A DNA stretch of 36,194 nt from Sphingomonas sp. (GTDB taxonomy: Bacteria; Pseudomonadota; Alphaproteobacteria; Sphingomonadales; Sphingomonadaceae), in the NCBI RefSeq assembly GCF_023266535.1, contig NZ_JAHFPY010000018.1, positions 1 through 36,194 of the forward strand, in the 5' to 3' direction. The number at the start of each line of letters is the position of its first letter. Position 1 is the first letter of the stretch. Shown piece by piece: positions 1-6,499 of this stretch. Both the position numbers and the translations under genes were made by a program. The notes below the pieces were generated by a model. The model had not been told where the DNA came from, did no database searches, and saw nothing but the letters and a program-made list of their open reading frames with translations.

Positions 1-2
1 TC

Positions 3-54
3 GGTGGAACCGTGTCACCAGCCGTTCGGCTGGCACCGGTATGGTGGTTCCACC
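3..54. repeat. Nested inverted repeat at left edge
   Basis: The outer arms GGTGGAACC (3-11) and GGTTCCACC (46-54) are perfect reverse complements. Inside them CCAGCCG (18-24) and CGGCTGG (27-33) form a second perfect hairpin. No T-run follows, so an intrinsic terminator is unlikely on either strand. It may be the 3' end of a structured RNA or an mRNA end from a gene beyond the window; the sequence does not decide. Confidence 0.5.
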
Positions 55-124
55 TGTGGGATGCGCGGGCCCCTAGCCGATGAAGCGAATGATATCAAGC
101 GCTTCCGTGTTATCGGGTACACAG

Positions 125-139
125 GAACGAACGCAGAAC
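125..139 (+). promoter_or_regulatory. SOS box 1 (LexA operator, GAAC-N7-GAAC)
   Basis: GAAC at 125-128 and GAAC at 136-139 are separated by exactly seven bases. This direct-repeat form (GTTC-N7-GTTC on the other strand) is the established LexA operator of alphaproteobacteria. It lies just upstream of the -35 candidate of the small gene at 204. A third GAAC overlaps inside the spacer (129-132). Confidence 0.7.
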
Positions 140-147
140 AAAATGGC

Positions 148-177
148 TTGACGGCATGAGAACATTATAGGAACATT
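148..177 (+). promoter_or_regulatory. Candidate sigma-70 promoter between two SOS boxes
   Basis: A TTGACG -35 hexamer (148-153) lies between the two SOS boxes. A poor -10 (AACATT, 172-177) follows at 18 bases. The second LexA box covers the spacer and part of the -10, so LexA bound there would block RNA polymerase. The -35 is convincing and the -10 is weak. Confidence 0.45.
160..174 (+). promoter_or_regulatory. SOS box 2 (LexA operator, GAAC-N7-GAAC)
   Basis: GAACATTATAGGAAC is a second perfect GAAC-N7-GAAC site, starting 35 bases after the start of the first. It overlaps the core promoter and ends 29 bases before the start codon at 204. Two perfect boxes in 50 bases of a high-GC genome are unlikely by chance. 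Confidence 0.8.
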
Positions 178-203
178 GGCGACAACACAGGGAGGAATGT
201 CCG

Positions 204-311
204 ATGTTCGCTACCTTCATCAGCCTGGCAGTGATCAGCTTCGCCATTGCCGGCCTCAAGGACCTTGCCCGCCACGATGGCGCCAAGATCATCGCCGCGA
301 TGCGGGGCTAA
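204..311 (+). CDS. SOS-controlled small membrane peptide (35 aa)
   Basis: An ATG at 204 opens a 35-codon frame ending in TAA at 309-311. A strong Shine-Dalgarno, GGAGGAA (191-197), sits seven bases upstream. The product has one hydrophobic segment (about residues 1-17, MFATFISLAVISFAIAG) followed by a basic, amphipathic-looking tail (KDLARHDGAKIIAAMR). It should insert in the inner membrane with a short charged tail. I do not recognise a named family. The two LexA boxes upstream suggest DNA-damage induction. By analogy with Caulobacter SidA, a 29-residue SOS-induced membrane peptide that blocks division, a role in cell-cycle arrest is possible, but the analogy rests on size, topology and operator, not on sequence similarity. 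A toxin-like peptide is an alternative. Confidence 0.7.
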   Translation: MFATFISLAVISFAIAGLKDLARHDGAKIIAAMRG

Positions 312-357
312 TCATGGGCCGCGGAAGTACGCCCTGCCCGCCCAACGGTCGTCCGGT

Positions 358-1146
358 TCAGCTCGCCGGAGCGGGCGGCGGAACCGGCCTGGCCTGAGCT
401 GCGCGCCGCTGCTTGACGCGGCTGTAACTGGCATAGCTCAGCGGCAGCAGGGCCAGATAGACGACGGAAATTCCAAGCAGCGTCCACCATGGCTCGTTGA
501 TCAGAGCCGCGCCGAACAGGGCCACGCCAGCCAGCGCGAACAGGCGCCAGCTCGGGCGGATGCGGATCGACGACCAGCTGAAGGTCGGCAGGCTGCTGAT
601 CATCAGCAGGGCGACGAACAGGATCCACGGCATCACCAGGGTCCAGTGGCGAAACCATTCGTTCCCGCTGATCAGCCACAGATAGAATGGCACAAAGGCC
701 AGCCCGGCGCCGACCGGCGCGGGCACGCCGGTATTGAAGCCCGCCGACTTGTGCGGCTGGTCCTTGTTGTCGATCCGGGCGTTGAACCGCGCCAGGCGGA
801 GCGCGCAGCAGACCGCCAACGCCAGCGCCACGGTCCAGCCAAACTTGGGCGCTTCCTTCAGGGACCAGAAGAAAATGATTAGCGCCGGTGCCGTGCCGAA
901 GGCGATATTATCGCTTAGGGAGTCGAGTTCGGCGCCGAACTTGCTCTGGGCGCGGAGCAGGCGGGCGATGCGCCCATCCATGCCGTCGAGCACCCCGGCA
1001 AGGATGATCGAGCCCAGAGCCTTCTCCCATTCGCCGGAAAAGCCGAAGCGGATGCCGGTCAGCCCGAAGCACAGCGCCAGCGCGGTGATCGCGTTGGGCA
1101 GGAATGCGCGGAACGGGAGGCCGGTGCGCTCGGCGGGGTCGGTCAT
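358..1146 (-). CDS. pssA: CDP-diacylglycerol-serine O-phosphatidyltransferase
   Basis: Makes phosphatidylserine from CDP-diacylglycerol and L-serine in the inner membrane, the first committed step to phosphatidylethanolamine. The CDP-alcohol phosphotransferase signature D-G-x2-A-R-x8-G-x3-D-x3-D is complete: D54, D57, G58, A61, R62, G71, D75, D79. Several hydrophobic segments flank it, and the protein ends in a basic, Pro/Ala-rich tail. At 262 residues it fits the Gram-positive/alphaproteobacterial type II form rather than the unrelated E. coli enzyme. The start ATG overlaps the stop of psd by four bases (ATGA, 1143-1146), so the two are probably translationally coupled and made as one transcript; psd uses the product of pssA. 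Confidence 0.95.
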   Translation of the reverse strand: MTDPAERTGLPFRAFLPNAITALALCFGLTGIRFGFSGEWEKALGSIILAGVLDGMDGRIARLLRAQSKFGAELDSLSDNIAFGTAPALIIFFWSLKEAPKFGWTVALALAVCCALRLARFNARIDNKDQPHKSAGFNTGVPAPVGAGLAFVPFYLWLISGNEWFRHWTLVMPWILFVALLMISSLPTFSWSSIRIRPSWRLFALAGVALFGAALINEPWWTLLGISVVYLALLPLSYASYSRVKQRRAAQARPVPPPAPAS

Positions 1147-1886
1147 TGACTGATCCCGCGCCGCTGCGGATCGACACCGAGCTCGCCGATTATGGTTTCG
1201 CCGGCGATGGTCCGCTGGCCGAGCAGCACCTGGCTACCGGTGCCCGCGGGCAGGAATACGTCGACCCGGCTGCCGAACCTGATCAGGCCGACGCGCTCGC
1301 CAGCCTCGACCCGGTCGCCTTCCTTGACGAACGACAGGATCCGCCGCGCCACCAGCCCGGCGATCTGGGTGAAGCCAATCCTCACGCCGTCCTCGCGCTC
1401 GACCAGGAAATGCTGCCGCTCATTGTCCTCGCTGGCCTTGTCGAGGTCGGCGTTGAGGAATTTGCCCGGCACATAGGCGATGCGCCGGACCGTCCCGGCG
1501 ATCGGCGAGCGATTGATGTGAACATCGAACACGCTCATGAAAATCGACACGCGGGTGAACTCCCCGGTGAGGCCACCCTCCCCGGCCAGCTCCAGCGGCG
1601 CGGTCACTCGGCTGATCATCGTCACCAGCCCGTCGGCGGGCGCGACGATCAGCTTGGGATCGCTTGGCGTGGTGCGGATCGGATCGCGGAAGAATGCCGC
1701 CACCCAGATGGTCAGGCCGATCAGCAGCCAGCCGAGGAAATGATTAACCACGGTATAGATCGCCAGGGCGGCGAAGGCGGCGACCAGCGTATATTTGCGC
1801 CCCTCCGGATGGACCGAGGGAAAGCGCCATTTGACGGTGGTGAGGTGGCTGTTGGGCTTGTCGATTTCGGGCATGGCGCCGTTCAT
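1143..1886 (-). CDS. psd: Phosphatidylserine decarboxylase proenzyme (short form)
   Basis: Converts phosphatidylserine to phosphatidylethanolamine. The enzyme self-cleaves before a serine to form a pyruvoyl cofactor; the cleavage site is visible as FGS (Gly-Ser about 55 residues from the end of the alpha part) in the segment [11 protein letters not shown]. An early APADG motif and VHINRSP carry the conserved Asp and His of the family. One or two membrane segments lie near the N-terminus (about residues 33-65). The length, about 240 residues, is that of the short alphaproteobacterial form. The start is uncertain: ATG at 1886 and ATG at 1874 are both possible, a TTG at 1895 is less likely, and none has a clear Shine-Dalgarno. 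It is upstream of and coupled to pssA. Confidence 0.93.
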   Translation of the reverse strand: MNGAMPEIDKPNSHLTTVKWRFPSVHPEGRKYTLVAAFAALAIYTVVNHFLGWLLIGLTIWVAAFFRDPIRTTPSDPKLIVAPADGLVTMISRVTAPLELAGEGGLTGEFTRVSIFMSVFDVHINRSPIAGTVRRIAYVPGKFLNADLDKASEDNERQHFLVEREDGVRIGFTQIAGLVARRILSFVKEGDRVEAGERVGLIRFGSRVDVFLPAGTGSQVLLGQRTIAGETIIGELGVDPQRRGISQ

Positions 1887-1986
1887 TAGGCACAAGCGGA
1901 ACGAGGAGCAATGCGCGATGGTTGCCTATCGCGCGGCGTCTGCTTAAGGCGCGCGCCGAAGCACAAATCCGCACAGGTAAGAGAAA

Positions 1987-3216
1987 ATGGCCAAGATCAA
2001 GGTGAAGAACCCGGTCGTCGAGCTCGACGGCGACGAGATGACCCGCATCATCTGGCAATGGATCCGCGAGCGGCTGATCCTGCCCTACCTCGATATCGAC
2101 CTCAAATATTATGACCTTGGCATCGAGAAGCGCGACGAGACCGACGACAATATCACGGTCGAGGCAGCCGAGGCGATCAAGCAATATGGCGTCGGCGTCA
2201 AATGCGCGACGATCACCCCGGACGAGCAGCGGGTCGAGGAATTCGGCCTCAAGAAGATGTGGAAGTCGCCCAACGGCACGATCCGCAACATCCTGGGAGG
2301 CACCATCTTCCGCGAGCCAATCGTCATCCAGAATGTGCCCAGGCTGATCCCCGGCTGGACCGACCCGATCGTGGTCGGCCGCCACGCCTTCGGCGACCAG
2401 TATAAGGCGACCGATTTCAGGGTGCCGGGCAAGGGCAAGCTGACCATCAAATGGGTCGGCGAGAGCGGCGAAGTGATCGAACATGAAGTGTTCGACTTTC
2501 CCGAGGCGGGCGTCGCCATGGGCATGTACAACCTCGATGCGTCGATCCGCGACTTTGCGCGGGCGAGCCTCAACTATGGCCTCCAGCGCGGCTGGCCGGT
2601 CTATCTCAGCACCAAGAACACCATCCTCAAGGCCTATGACGGGCGCTTCAAGGACATCTTCCAGGAAATCTACGACGCCGAGTTCAAGGCGGCGTTCGAG
2701 AAGGCTGGCATCGAGTATCAGCACCGCCTGATCGACGACATGGTCGCCTCGGCGCTGAAGTGGAGCGGCAAGTTCGTCTGGGCCTGCAAGAATTACGACG
2801 GCGACGTCCAGTCGGACCAGGTTGCCCAGGGTTTCGGCTCATTGGGCCTGATGACCTCGGTGCTGATGACGCCGGACGGCAAGACGGTCGAGGCCGAGGC
2901 GGCTCACGGCACCGTCACCCGCCATTACCGCCAGCACCAGCAGGGCAAGGCGACCTCGACCAACCCGATCGCGTCGATCTTCGCATGGACCGGCGGTCTC
3001 AAGTTTCGCGGCCGGCTCGACGACACGCCCGACGTAGTCCGCTTCGCCGAGACGCTGGAACGTGTCTGCGTCGAGACGGTCGAAAGCGGCAAGATGACCA
3101 AGGATCTGGCGCTGCTGGTCGGCCCGGAGCAAGCGTGGATGACCACCGAGCAATTCTTCGAGGCGATCCGCGAGAATCTCGAGACCGCCATGGCCACGGA
3201 ATCGGTCGGGGCTTAA
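1987..3216 (+). CDS. icd: NADP-dependent isocitrate dehydrogenase
   Basis: Oxidative decarboxylation of isocitrate to 2-oxoglutarate in the TCA cycle, in the cytoplasm. At 409 residues with the start [20 protein letters not shown] it belongs to the eukaryote-like homodimeric subfamily common in alphaproteobacteria, not the E. coli type. Substrate-binding residues are present in SPNGTIRN (94-101), R109 and R132. The metal-binding aspartates appear as D251 (LIDDMV) and D273/D277 (DGDVQSD). HGTVTRHY (308-315) is the NADP-binding stretch. A Shine-Dalgarno AGGTAAGAG precedes ATG 1987. It is divergent from psd across about 100 bases. The gene ends seven bases before a palindromic repeat that probably marks the end of the message. 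Confidence 0.96.
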   Translation: MAKIKVKNPVVELDGDEMTRIIWQWIRERLILPYLDIDLKYYDLGIEKRDETDDNITVEAAEAIKQYGVGVKCATITPDEQRVEEFGLKKMWKSPNGTIRNILGGTIFREPIVIQNVPRLIPGWTDPIVVGRHAFGDQYKATDFRVPGKGKLTIKWVGESGEVIEHEVFDFPEAGVAMGMYNLDASIRDFARASLNYGLQRGWPVYLSTKNTILKAYDGRFKDIFQEIYDAEFKAAFEKAGIEYQHRLIDDMVASALKWSGKFVWACKNYDGDVQSDQVAQGFGSLGLMTSVLMTPDGKTVEAEAAHGTVTRHYRQHQQGKATSTNPIASIFAWTGGLKFRGRLDDTPDVVRFAETLERVCVETVESGKMTKDLALLVGPEQAWMTTEQFFEAIRENLETAMATESVGA

Positions 3217-3222
3217 TTTCCG

Positions 3223-3355
3223 CTCCTCCCTGCGCCAAAGGCGTGGGGAGGTGGCAGCCCTTCAAGGGCTGACGGAGGGGCCTAGTGCCTTGCAATTTGG
3301 CCCCTCCACCGCTCTTCGAGCGGTCCCCCTCCCCACCACAGTGTGGCAGGGAGGA
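3223..3355. repeat. Paired two-hairpin palindromic repeat, gene-less copy
   Basis: Two inverted modules meet with a 16-base spacer (3283-3298). The left module (3223-3282) holds a CCTCCC/GGGAGG hairpin (3225-3251, inner stem CGCC/GGCG) and a second hairpin AGCCC/GGGCT (3256-3270), ending GACGGAGGGGCC. The right module (3299-3355) is the reverse complement in layout: GGCCCCTCC, hairpin ACCGCTC/GAGCGGT (3308-3324), then hairpin CCTCCC/GGGAGG (3328-3354, inner stem CCAC/GTGG). The purine/pyrimidine linkers are shared with the copy at 5151-5597, while the variable stems differ but stay paired. It lies between icd and the antiporter and could also act as an mRNA 3'-end structure. Confidence 0.8.
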
Positions 3356-3389
3356 TGACTAAAGGGCCGAGCCCTGCTTAAACGCCACT

Positions 3390-5183
3390 ATGGCGGGCGG
3401 ATTTCACATCACACCGGCACTCTCCGACGCGCTGACGATCCTCGGCGCGGCGGGAATCGTCATCCCGACCTTCGCCCGGTTCAAGATCAACCCGGTGATC
3501 GGCTTCATCCTGGTCGGCATCATCGCCGGGCCGTTCGGGCTCGGCGCGCTGACCGACCGCTATCCCTGGCTCAACTGGGTTTCGATCACCGACCCGGAAG
3601 GCATCGAGCCCTTCGCCGAGCTCGGTATCGTCCTGCTGCTGTTCACGATCGGGCTGGAGCTCAGCCTCCGCCGGCTGATGGCGATGCGGCGCATGGTGTT
3701 CGGCATCGGCGCGGCCGAAATGATCCTGATCGCGGCGCTGATTGGCGGTGTGCTCGTGCTGTCCGGCTGGGCGCTGCAGAGCGCGGTATGGCTGGCGCTG
3801 GCGCTGGCCATGTCCTCGACCGCGCTGGTCCTGCCGATTTCGGGCACGCAAGGCGCCGTCGGGCGAGCGGCGCTGTCGATGCTGCTGTTCGAGGATCTGG
3901 CGCTGGTGCCGATGCTTTTCCTGATCGGCGCAGCCGGCGGCGCCGCGACCAGCAGCCTCGGCCGCATCGCGCTGGAGGGGTCACTGGTCATCCTCGCCAT
4001 CCTGGTCATCGGCCGCTTCATCCTGCCCGCCTTGTTCGCCCAGGCGGCGCGGTCGAAAAAGCCCGAGCTTTTCCTCGCCATTTCGCTGTTGGTGGTGATC
4101 CTGGCCGCGGCCGTCACCGGATCGGTCGGCCTGTCGCCGATCCTCGGCGCGCTGGTGGCCGGCCTGGTGATTGCCGAAACCGACTATCGCAATGAGGTCG
4201 AGCTGGTGATCGAGCCGTTCAAGGGCCTCGCGCTGGGCGTGTTCCTGATCACCGTCGGCATGCGGATCGACGTTGGCGCGCTGGCGGAGGACTGGCCGGA
4301 GCTGCTGGGTGGGCTGGCGGCGGTGATCCTGGTCAAGGCGCTGGTGACGGGCCTGTTGCTGCGGATGGCCGGCGCAACACGTGGCGTCGCCGCCGAAACC
4401 GGCCTGCTGATGGCCAGCCCGTCGGAAACCACGCTGATCGTGCTCGGCGCCGCCGGTGTCGCCGGGATTCTGGGCGCGGACACCGTCGCCTTCTGGTCGG
4501 CCGCGACGGCGATCGGCCTCACCATAACCCCGCTGCTGGCCAGCGCAGGACGCTTCACGGCGCGGCGGGTCGATCATGCTGCCCTGGCCAATGAGGAGGT
4601 CGGCCCGACCGCCGGCAAGACCGTCATTTTCGGTTTCGGCCGGGTCGGGCGAATGGTCGCCGACATGCTGACCGAGCATGGCCAGCCCTATCTTGCGGTT
4701 GACAGTGACATCGATGGCTTCACTGAGGCCAGAAAGTCTGGTTATTCCGTGCTTTACGGCGATGTCTCAAGACGCGAACTGATCGAGAAATTGGACCTCG
4801 ACCAGGCCAAAGCGGTGGTGTTGACGATGGATGATCCGGTGCTGACGGCCCGGGTCGCCAAGCGGCTGCGCGCCGAGCATCCGGAAACGCCGATCATTGC
4901 CCGCGCCCGCGATACCGATCATGCCGCGGCCCTCTACCGGGCCGGCGTGACCGATGCGGTGCCCGAAGCGCTGGAGGCCTCGCTCCAGCTCAGCGAGGCG
5001 GTGCTGGTCGATATTGGCGTCGCGATGGGCCCGGTCATCGCCTCGATCCACGAAAAACGCAGCGAACTGCGCGCCGACATCATGGAAGCCGGCCAGCTCG
5101 ATGTAGAGCCGAGCCTCGGACGGCGGCGGGCCCGCGATTCCGTCAACAATTCCTCCCCGGCACGGGGAGGTGGCGGCACATAG
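3390..5183 (+). CDS. CPA2-family monovalent cation:proton antiporter with TrkA-N domain
   Basis: A 597-residue membrane transporter of the KefB/KefC type. Residues about 1-390 form roughly a dozen hydrophobic segments of the Na+/H+ exchanger fold. A cytoplasmic Rossmann regulatory domain follows (about 405-530), with GFGRVGRMVADML as the nucleotide-binding loop. It most likely exchanges K+ or Na+ for H+ and is gated by NAD(H) or glutathione derivatives, as in the family; the ion is not decided by sequence. No good Shine-Dalgarno precedes ATG 3390. The last ten codons and the stop TAG (5181-5183) lie inside the left module of the repeat element at 5151, so the native C-terminus has been replaced. 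The end SSPARGGGGT is therefore repeat-encoded. Confidence 0.9.
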   Translation: MAGGFHITPALSDALTILGAAGIVIPTFARFKINPVIGFILVGIIAGPFGLGALTDRYPWLNWVSITDPEGIEPFAELGIVLLLFTIGLELSLRRLMAMRRMVFGIGAAEMILIAALIGGVLVLSGWALQSAVWLALALAMSSTALVLPISGTQGAVGRAALSMLLFEDLALVPMLFLIGAAGGAATSSLGRIALEGSLVILAILVIGRFILPALFAQAARSKKPELFLAISLLVVILAAAVTGSVGLSPILGALVAGLVIAETDYRNEVELVIEPFKGLALGVFLITVGMRIDVGALAEDWPELLGGLAAVILVKALVTGLLLRMAGATRGVAAETGLLMASPSETTLIVLGAAGVAGILGADTVAFWSAATAIGLTITPLLASAGRFTARRVDHAALANEEVGPTAGKTVIFGFGRVGRMVADMLTEHGQPYLAVDSDIDGFTEARKSGYSVLYGDVSRRELIEKLDLDQAKAVVLTMDDPVLTARVAKRLRAEHPETPIIARARDTDHAAALYRAGVTDAVPEALEASLQLSEAVLVDIGVAMGPVIASIHEKRSELRADIMEAGQLDVEPSLGRRRARDSVNNSSPARGGGGT

Positions 5184-5197
5184 TGCCGACGGAGGGG
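5151..5197 (+). repeat. Left two-hairpin module of the DUF559 element
   Basis: Hairpin 1 is CCTCCCCG (5152-5159) paired with CGGGGAGG (5163-5170), loop GCA. After the TGGC linker, hairpin 2 is GGCAC (5175-5179) paired with GTGCC (5183-5187), loop ATA. The module ends in GACGGAGGGG. Its GGAGGGG (5191-5197) lies eight bases before the ATG at 5206 and is the only plausible Shine-Dalgarno for the DUF559 gene. Confidence 0.85.
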
Positions 5198-5205
5198 CTG
5201 GCACA

Positions 5206-5604
5206 ATGCTGACAGGGCCGGGAGCAACCATCGGCAAAGCCAAAAAGCTACGGCAAAAAATGACGCTGCCCGAAGTGATCCTTTGGCGCGAACTTCGTAA
5301 GCGACCCGGAGGCATCAAATTCAGGCGGCAACATCCCGCCGGTCCGTTTGTCCTCGATTTCGCCTGTCTTGAGTCCCGGCTGGCAATCGAGATCGATGGC
5401 GAAGTTCACAGCATGGGTTCACGACCGGCTCACGACGAAGCGCGAGACATTTGGCTCGCCAATCAGGGGTTTCGAACAATGCGAATAGCCGCGCGAGACG
5501 TCCTTGCCGACTTGAACGCCGTGCTTCAATTCATTCTGGGGGAGTGCAAACCCCTCCACCACCCTTCAGGTGGTCCCCCTCCCCGTACCGGGGAGGAGTT
5601 TTAG
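5206..5604 (+). CDS. DUF559 domain protein (Vsr/PD-(D/E)XK endonuclease-like)
   Basis: A 132-residue protein of the DUF559 family, whose fold relates to very-short-patch repair (Vsr) and restriction-type nucleases. The conserved pattern is complete: E23 in LPEVILWRELR, KFRRQHPAGPFVLDF with D51, then IEIDG with E62 and D64, and H68. These fit a metal-dependent nuclease active site; the activity itself is not shown. I chose ATG 5206 over GTG 5170 because the repeat's GGAGGGG is well placed for it and the extra upstream residues are repeat-encoded. Residues from about 116 onward (PLHHPSGGPPPRTGE) come from the right repeat module, so the reading frame uses the repeat at both ends. Its stop overlaps that of the convergent GFA gene by three bases. 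Confidence 0.85.
   Translation: MLTGPGATIGKAKKLRQKMTLPEVILWRELRKRPGGIKFRRQHPAGPFVLDFACLESRLAIEIDGEVHSMGSRPAHDEARDIWLANQGFRTMRIAARDVLADLNAVLQFILGECKPLHHPSGGPPPRTGEEF
5551..5597 (+). repeat. Right two-hairpin module of the DUF559 element
   Basis: An inverted copy of the left module: CCCCTCC, then hairpin ACCACC (5558-5563) paired with GGTGGT (5569-5574), then CCCC and hairpin CCTCCCCG (5578-5585) paired with CGGGGAGG (5589-5596), loop TAC. It encodes the C-terminal residues of the DUF559 protein and ends seven bases before that gene's stop. Confidence 0.85.
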
Positions 5605-6041
5605 GCGGCTGGATCGAACCTAAGCGTTCCGGCGGTGTAGGTGGTGTGGGTCGGATTGTCGCCCGGGTGGCGCTGGCCGTCAAAGACCACCACTTCGCGG
5701 AAATCGAACGGCGAGACGCCCTCCAGGCAGGCGACATTGACGCCCAGCTGGCTGGGGTTCGATCGGCGCTTGTGATGGGTGTAAATCCCACAATTCCGGC
5801 AAAAATGATGCTCGGCGGTGTTGGTGTTGAAGCGGTAGGTCGCGAGCTGGTCGGCGCCCTCATCGATGGTGAAATCCTCAGCGGTCGATGTCACCGCGAT
5901 CGCCCCCCGCATCCGGCAGATGGAGCAGGTGCAACGCCTCGCCGAAGCAAAGCCGAGCGGCAAGCGCGCCGTGAACTTCACCGCCCCGCAATGACAGGAG
6001 CCGTTGAGCGTGACAGGGTCGGAGGATTGCATGTCAATCAT
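5601..6041 (-). CDS. GFA family protein (glutathione-dependent formaldehyde-activating-like)
   Basis: A 146-residue cytoplasmic zinc protein of the GFA/CENP-V family. All seven usual cysteines are visible: C16 and C18 in SCHCGAVKF, C37, C39 and C42 in CTCSICR, C81 and C84 in FCRNCGIYTHH. The namesake enzyme forms S-hydroxymethylglutathione, but most members have no proven substrate, so I do not assign one. The start ATG overlaps the stop of the upstream secreted protein (6041), which suggests coupling; M4 (6032) is an alternative start. The stop TAA (5601-5603) overlaps the TAG of the convergent DUF559 gene, so the element inserted right at this gene's 3' end. Confidence 0.88.
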   Translation of the reverse strand: MIDMQSSDPVTLNGSCHCGAVKFTARLPLGFASARRCTCSICRMRGAIAVTSTAEDFTIDEGADQLATYRFNTNTAEHHFCRNCGIYTHHKRRSNPSQLGVNVACLEGVSPFDFREVVVFDGQRHPGDNPTHTTYTAGTLRFDPAA

Positions 6042-6499
6042 CAGTAAAACCGACAGCGGCCGATCGTGTAAGCGATCGCCGTGATCGCGGGTCGGTAGAC
6101 ACCGGGACCCAAGGCTTCATCCGTACGGATTTTCACTGCATCGACGCCATCTAGCTCGGCGATTACGTCAACCGAGAGAGACTCAAGGGCGGACTGGTTG
6201 TTCGCGACCAACGCCGCCTTCACATCACCGGAAAGACCTCTGGCCTTCTTCACCGTGGTCGCCTTCAAGATCTGAGGAACGCTATTCCTGCAGGTGAAGT
6301 CGTCATTCATGACACTCACGCTATTGGGATGCTTGGTCTGAAGCTCGATGTAATAGCCGACGACAACCTGACCCATCGTCGCGTCGGGGTTGAGTTCGCC
6401 TCTGTCGTTGGCATCGGCAATGCGCGTCAGCCTTGCGGGAGGGTCCGCTACGCTCGCCGTTATAGCGATTGAGACGACGGCGACCGCAAGGAATGTCAC
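6041..6499 (-). CDS. Small secreted protein of unknown function
   Basis: A 152-residue protein that I do not recognise. It starts with a typical Sec signal peptide (about residues 1-18, hydrophobic, ending in an Ala-x-Ala-like ITASVA site), so the mature protein of about 134 residues should be periplasmic. The mature part has two cysteines (DDFTCRN and the C-terminal GRCRFY) that may form a disulfide. The start is GTG at 6499, overlapping the alaS stop (GTGA); the stop overlaps the start of the GFA gene (ATGA). It is thus tied translationally to alaS upstream and to the GFA gene downstream. Its base composition looks less GC-rich than that of alaS. Confidence 0.7.
   Translation of the reverse strand: MTFLAVAVVSIAITASVADPPARLTRIADANDRGELNPDATMGQVVVGYYIELQTKHPNSVSVMNDDFTCRNSVPQILKATTVKKARGLSGDVKAALVANNQSALESLSVDVIAELDGVDAVKIRTDEALGPGVYRPAITAIAYTIGRCRFY

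Larger units (their letters stand above)
5151..5597 (+). mobile_element. REP-like element carrying a DUF559 gene
   Basis: The same left and right modules that touch in the 3223-3355 repeat are here 353 bases apart and bracket one gene, the DUF559 protein at 5206-5604. The left module is TCCTCCCCG-GCA-CGGGGAGG then GGCAC/GTGCC (5151-5197). The right module is CCCCTCC, ACCACC/GGTGGT, then CCTCCCCG-TAC-CGGGGAGG (5551-5597). I see no target duplication. The layout suggests a gene-bearing form of which the other repeat is a deletion derivative, comparable to REP sequences with their associated RAYT transposases. That it moves is inference. Confidence 0.55.

Noticed and set aside
1744..2724. 326-codon minus-strand frame opposite icd and the psd start
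   Set aside because: Antisense shadow of icd; overlaps psd and has no recognisable motif.
5170..5205. GTG start at 5170 for the DUF559 protein
   Set aside because: The twelve added residues are wholly repeat-encoded, the start lies within a hairpin stem and has no ribosome-binding site; ATG 5206 has one.
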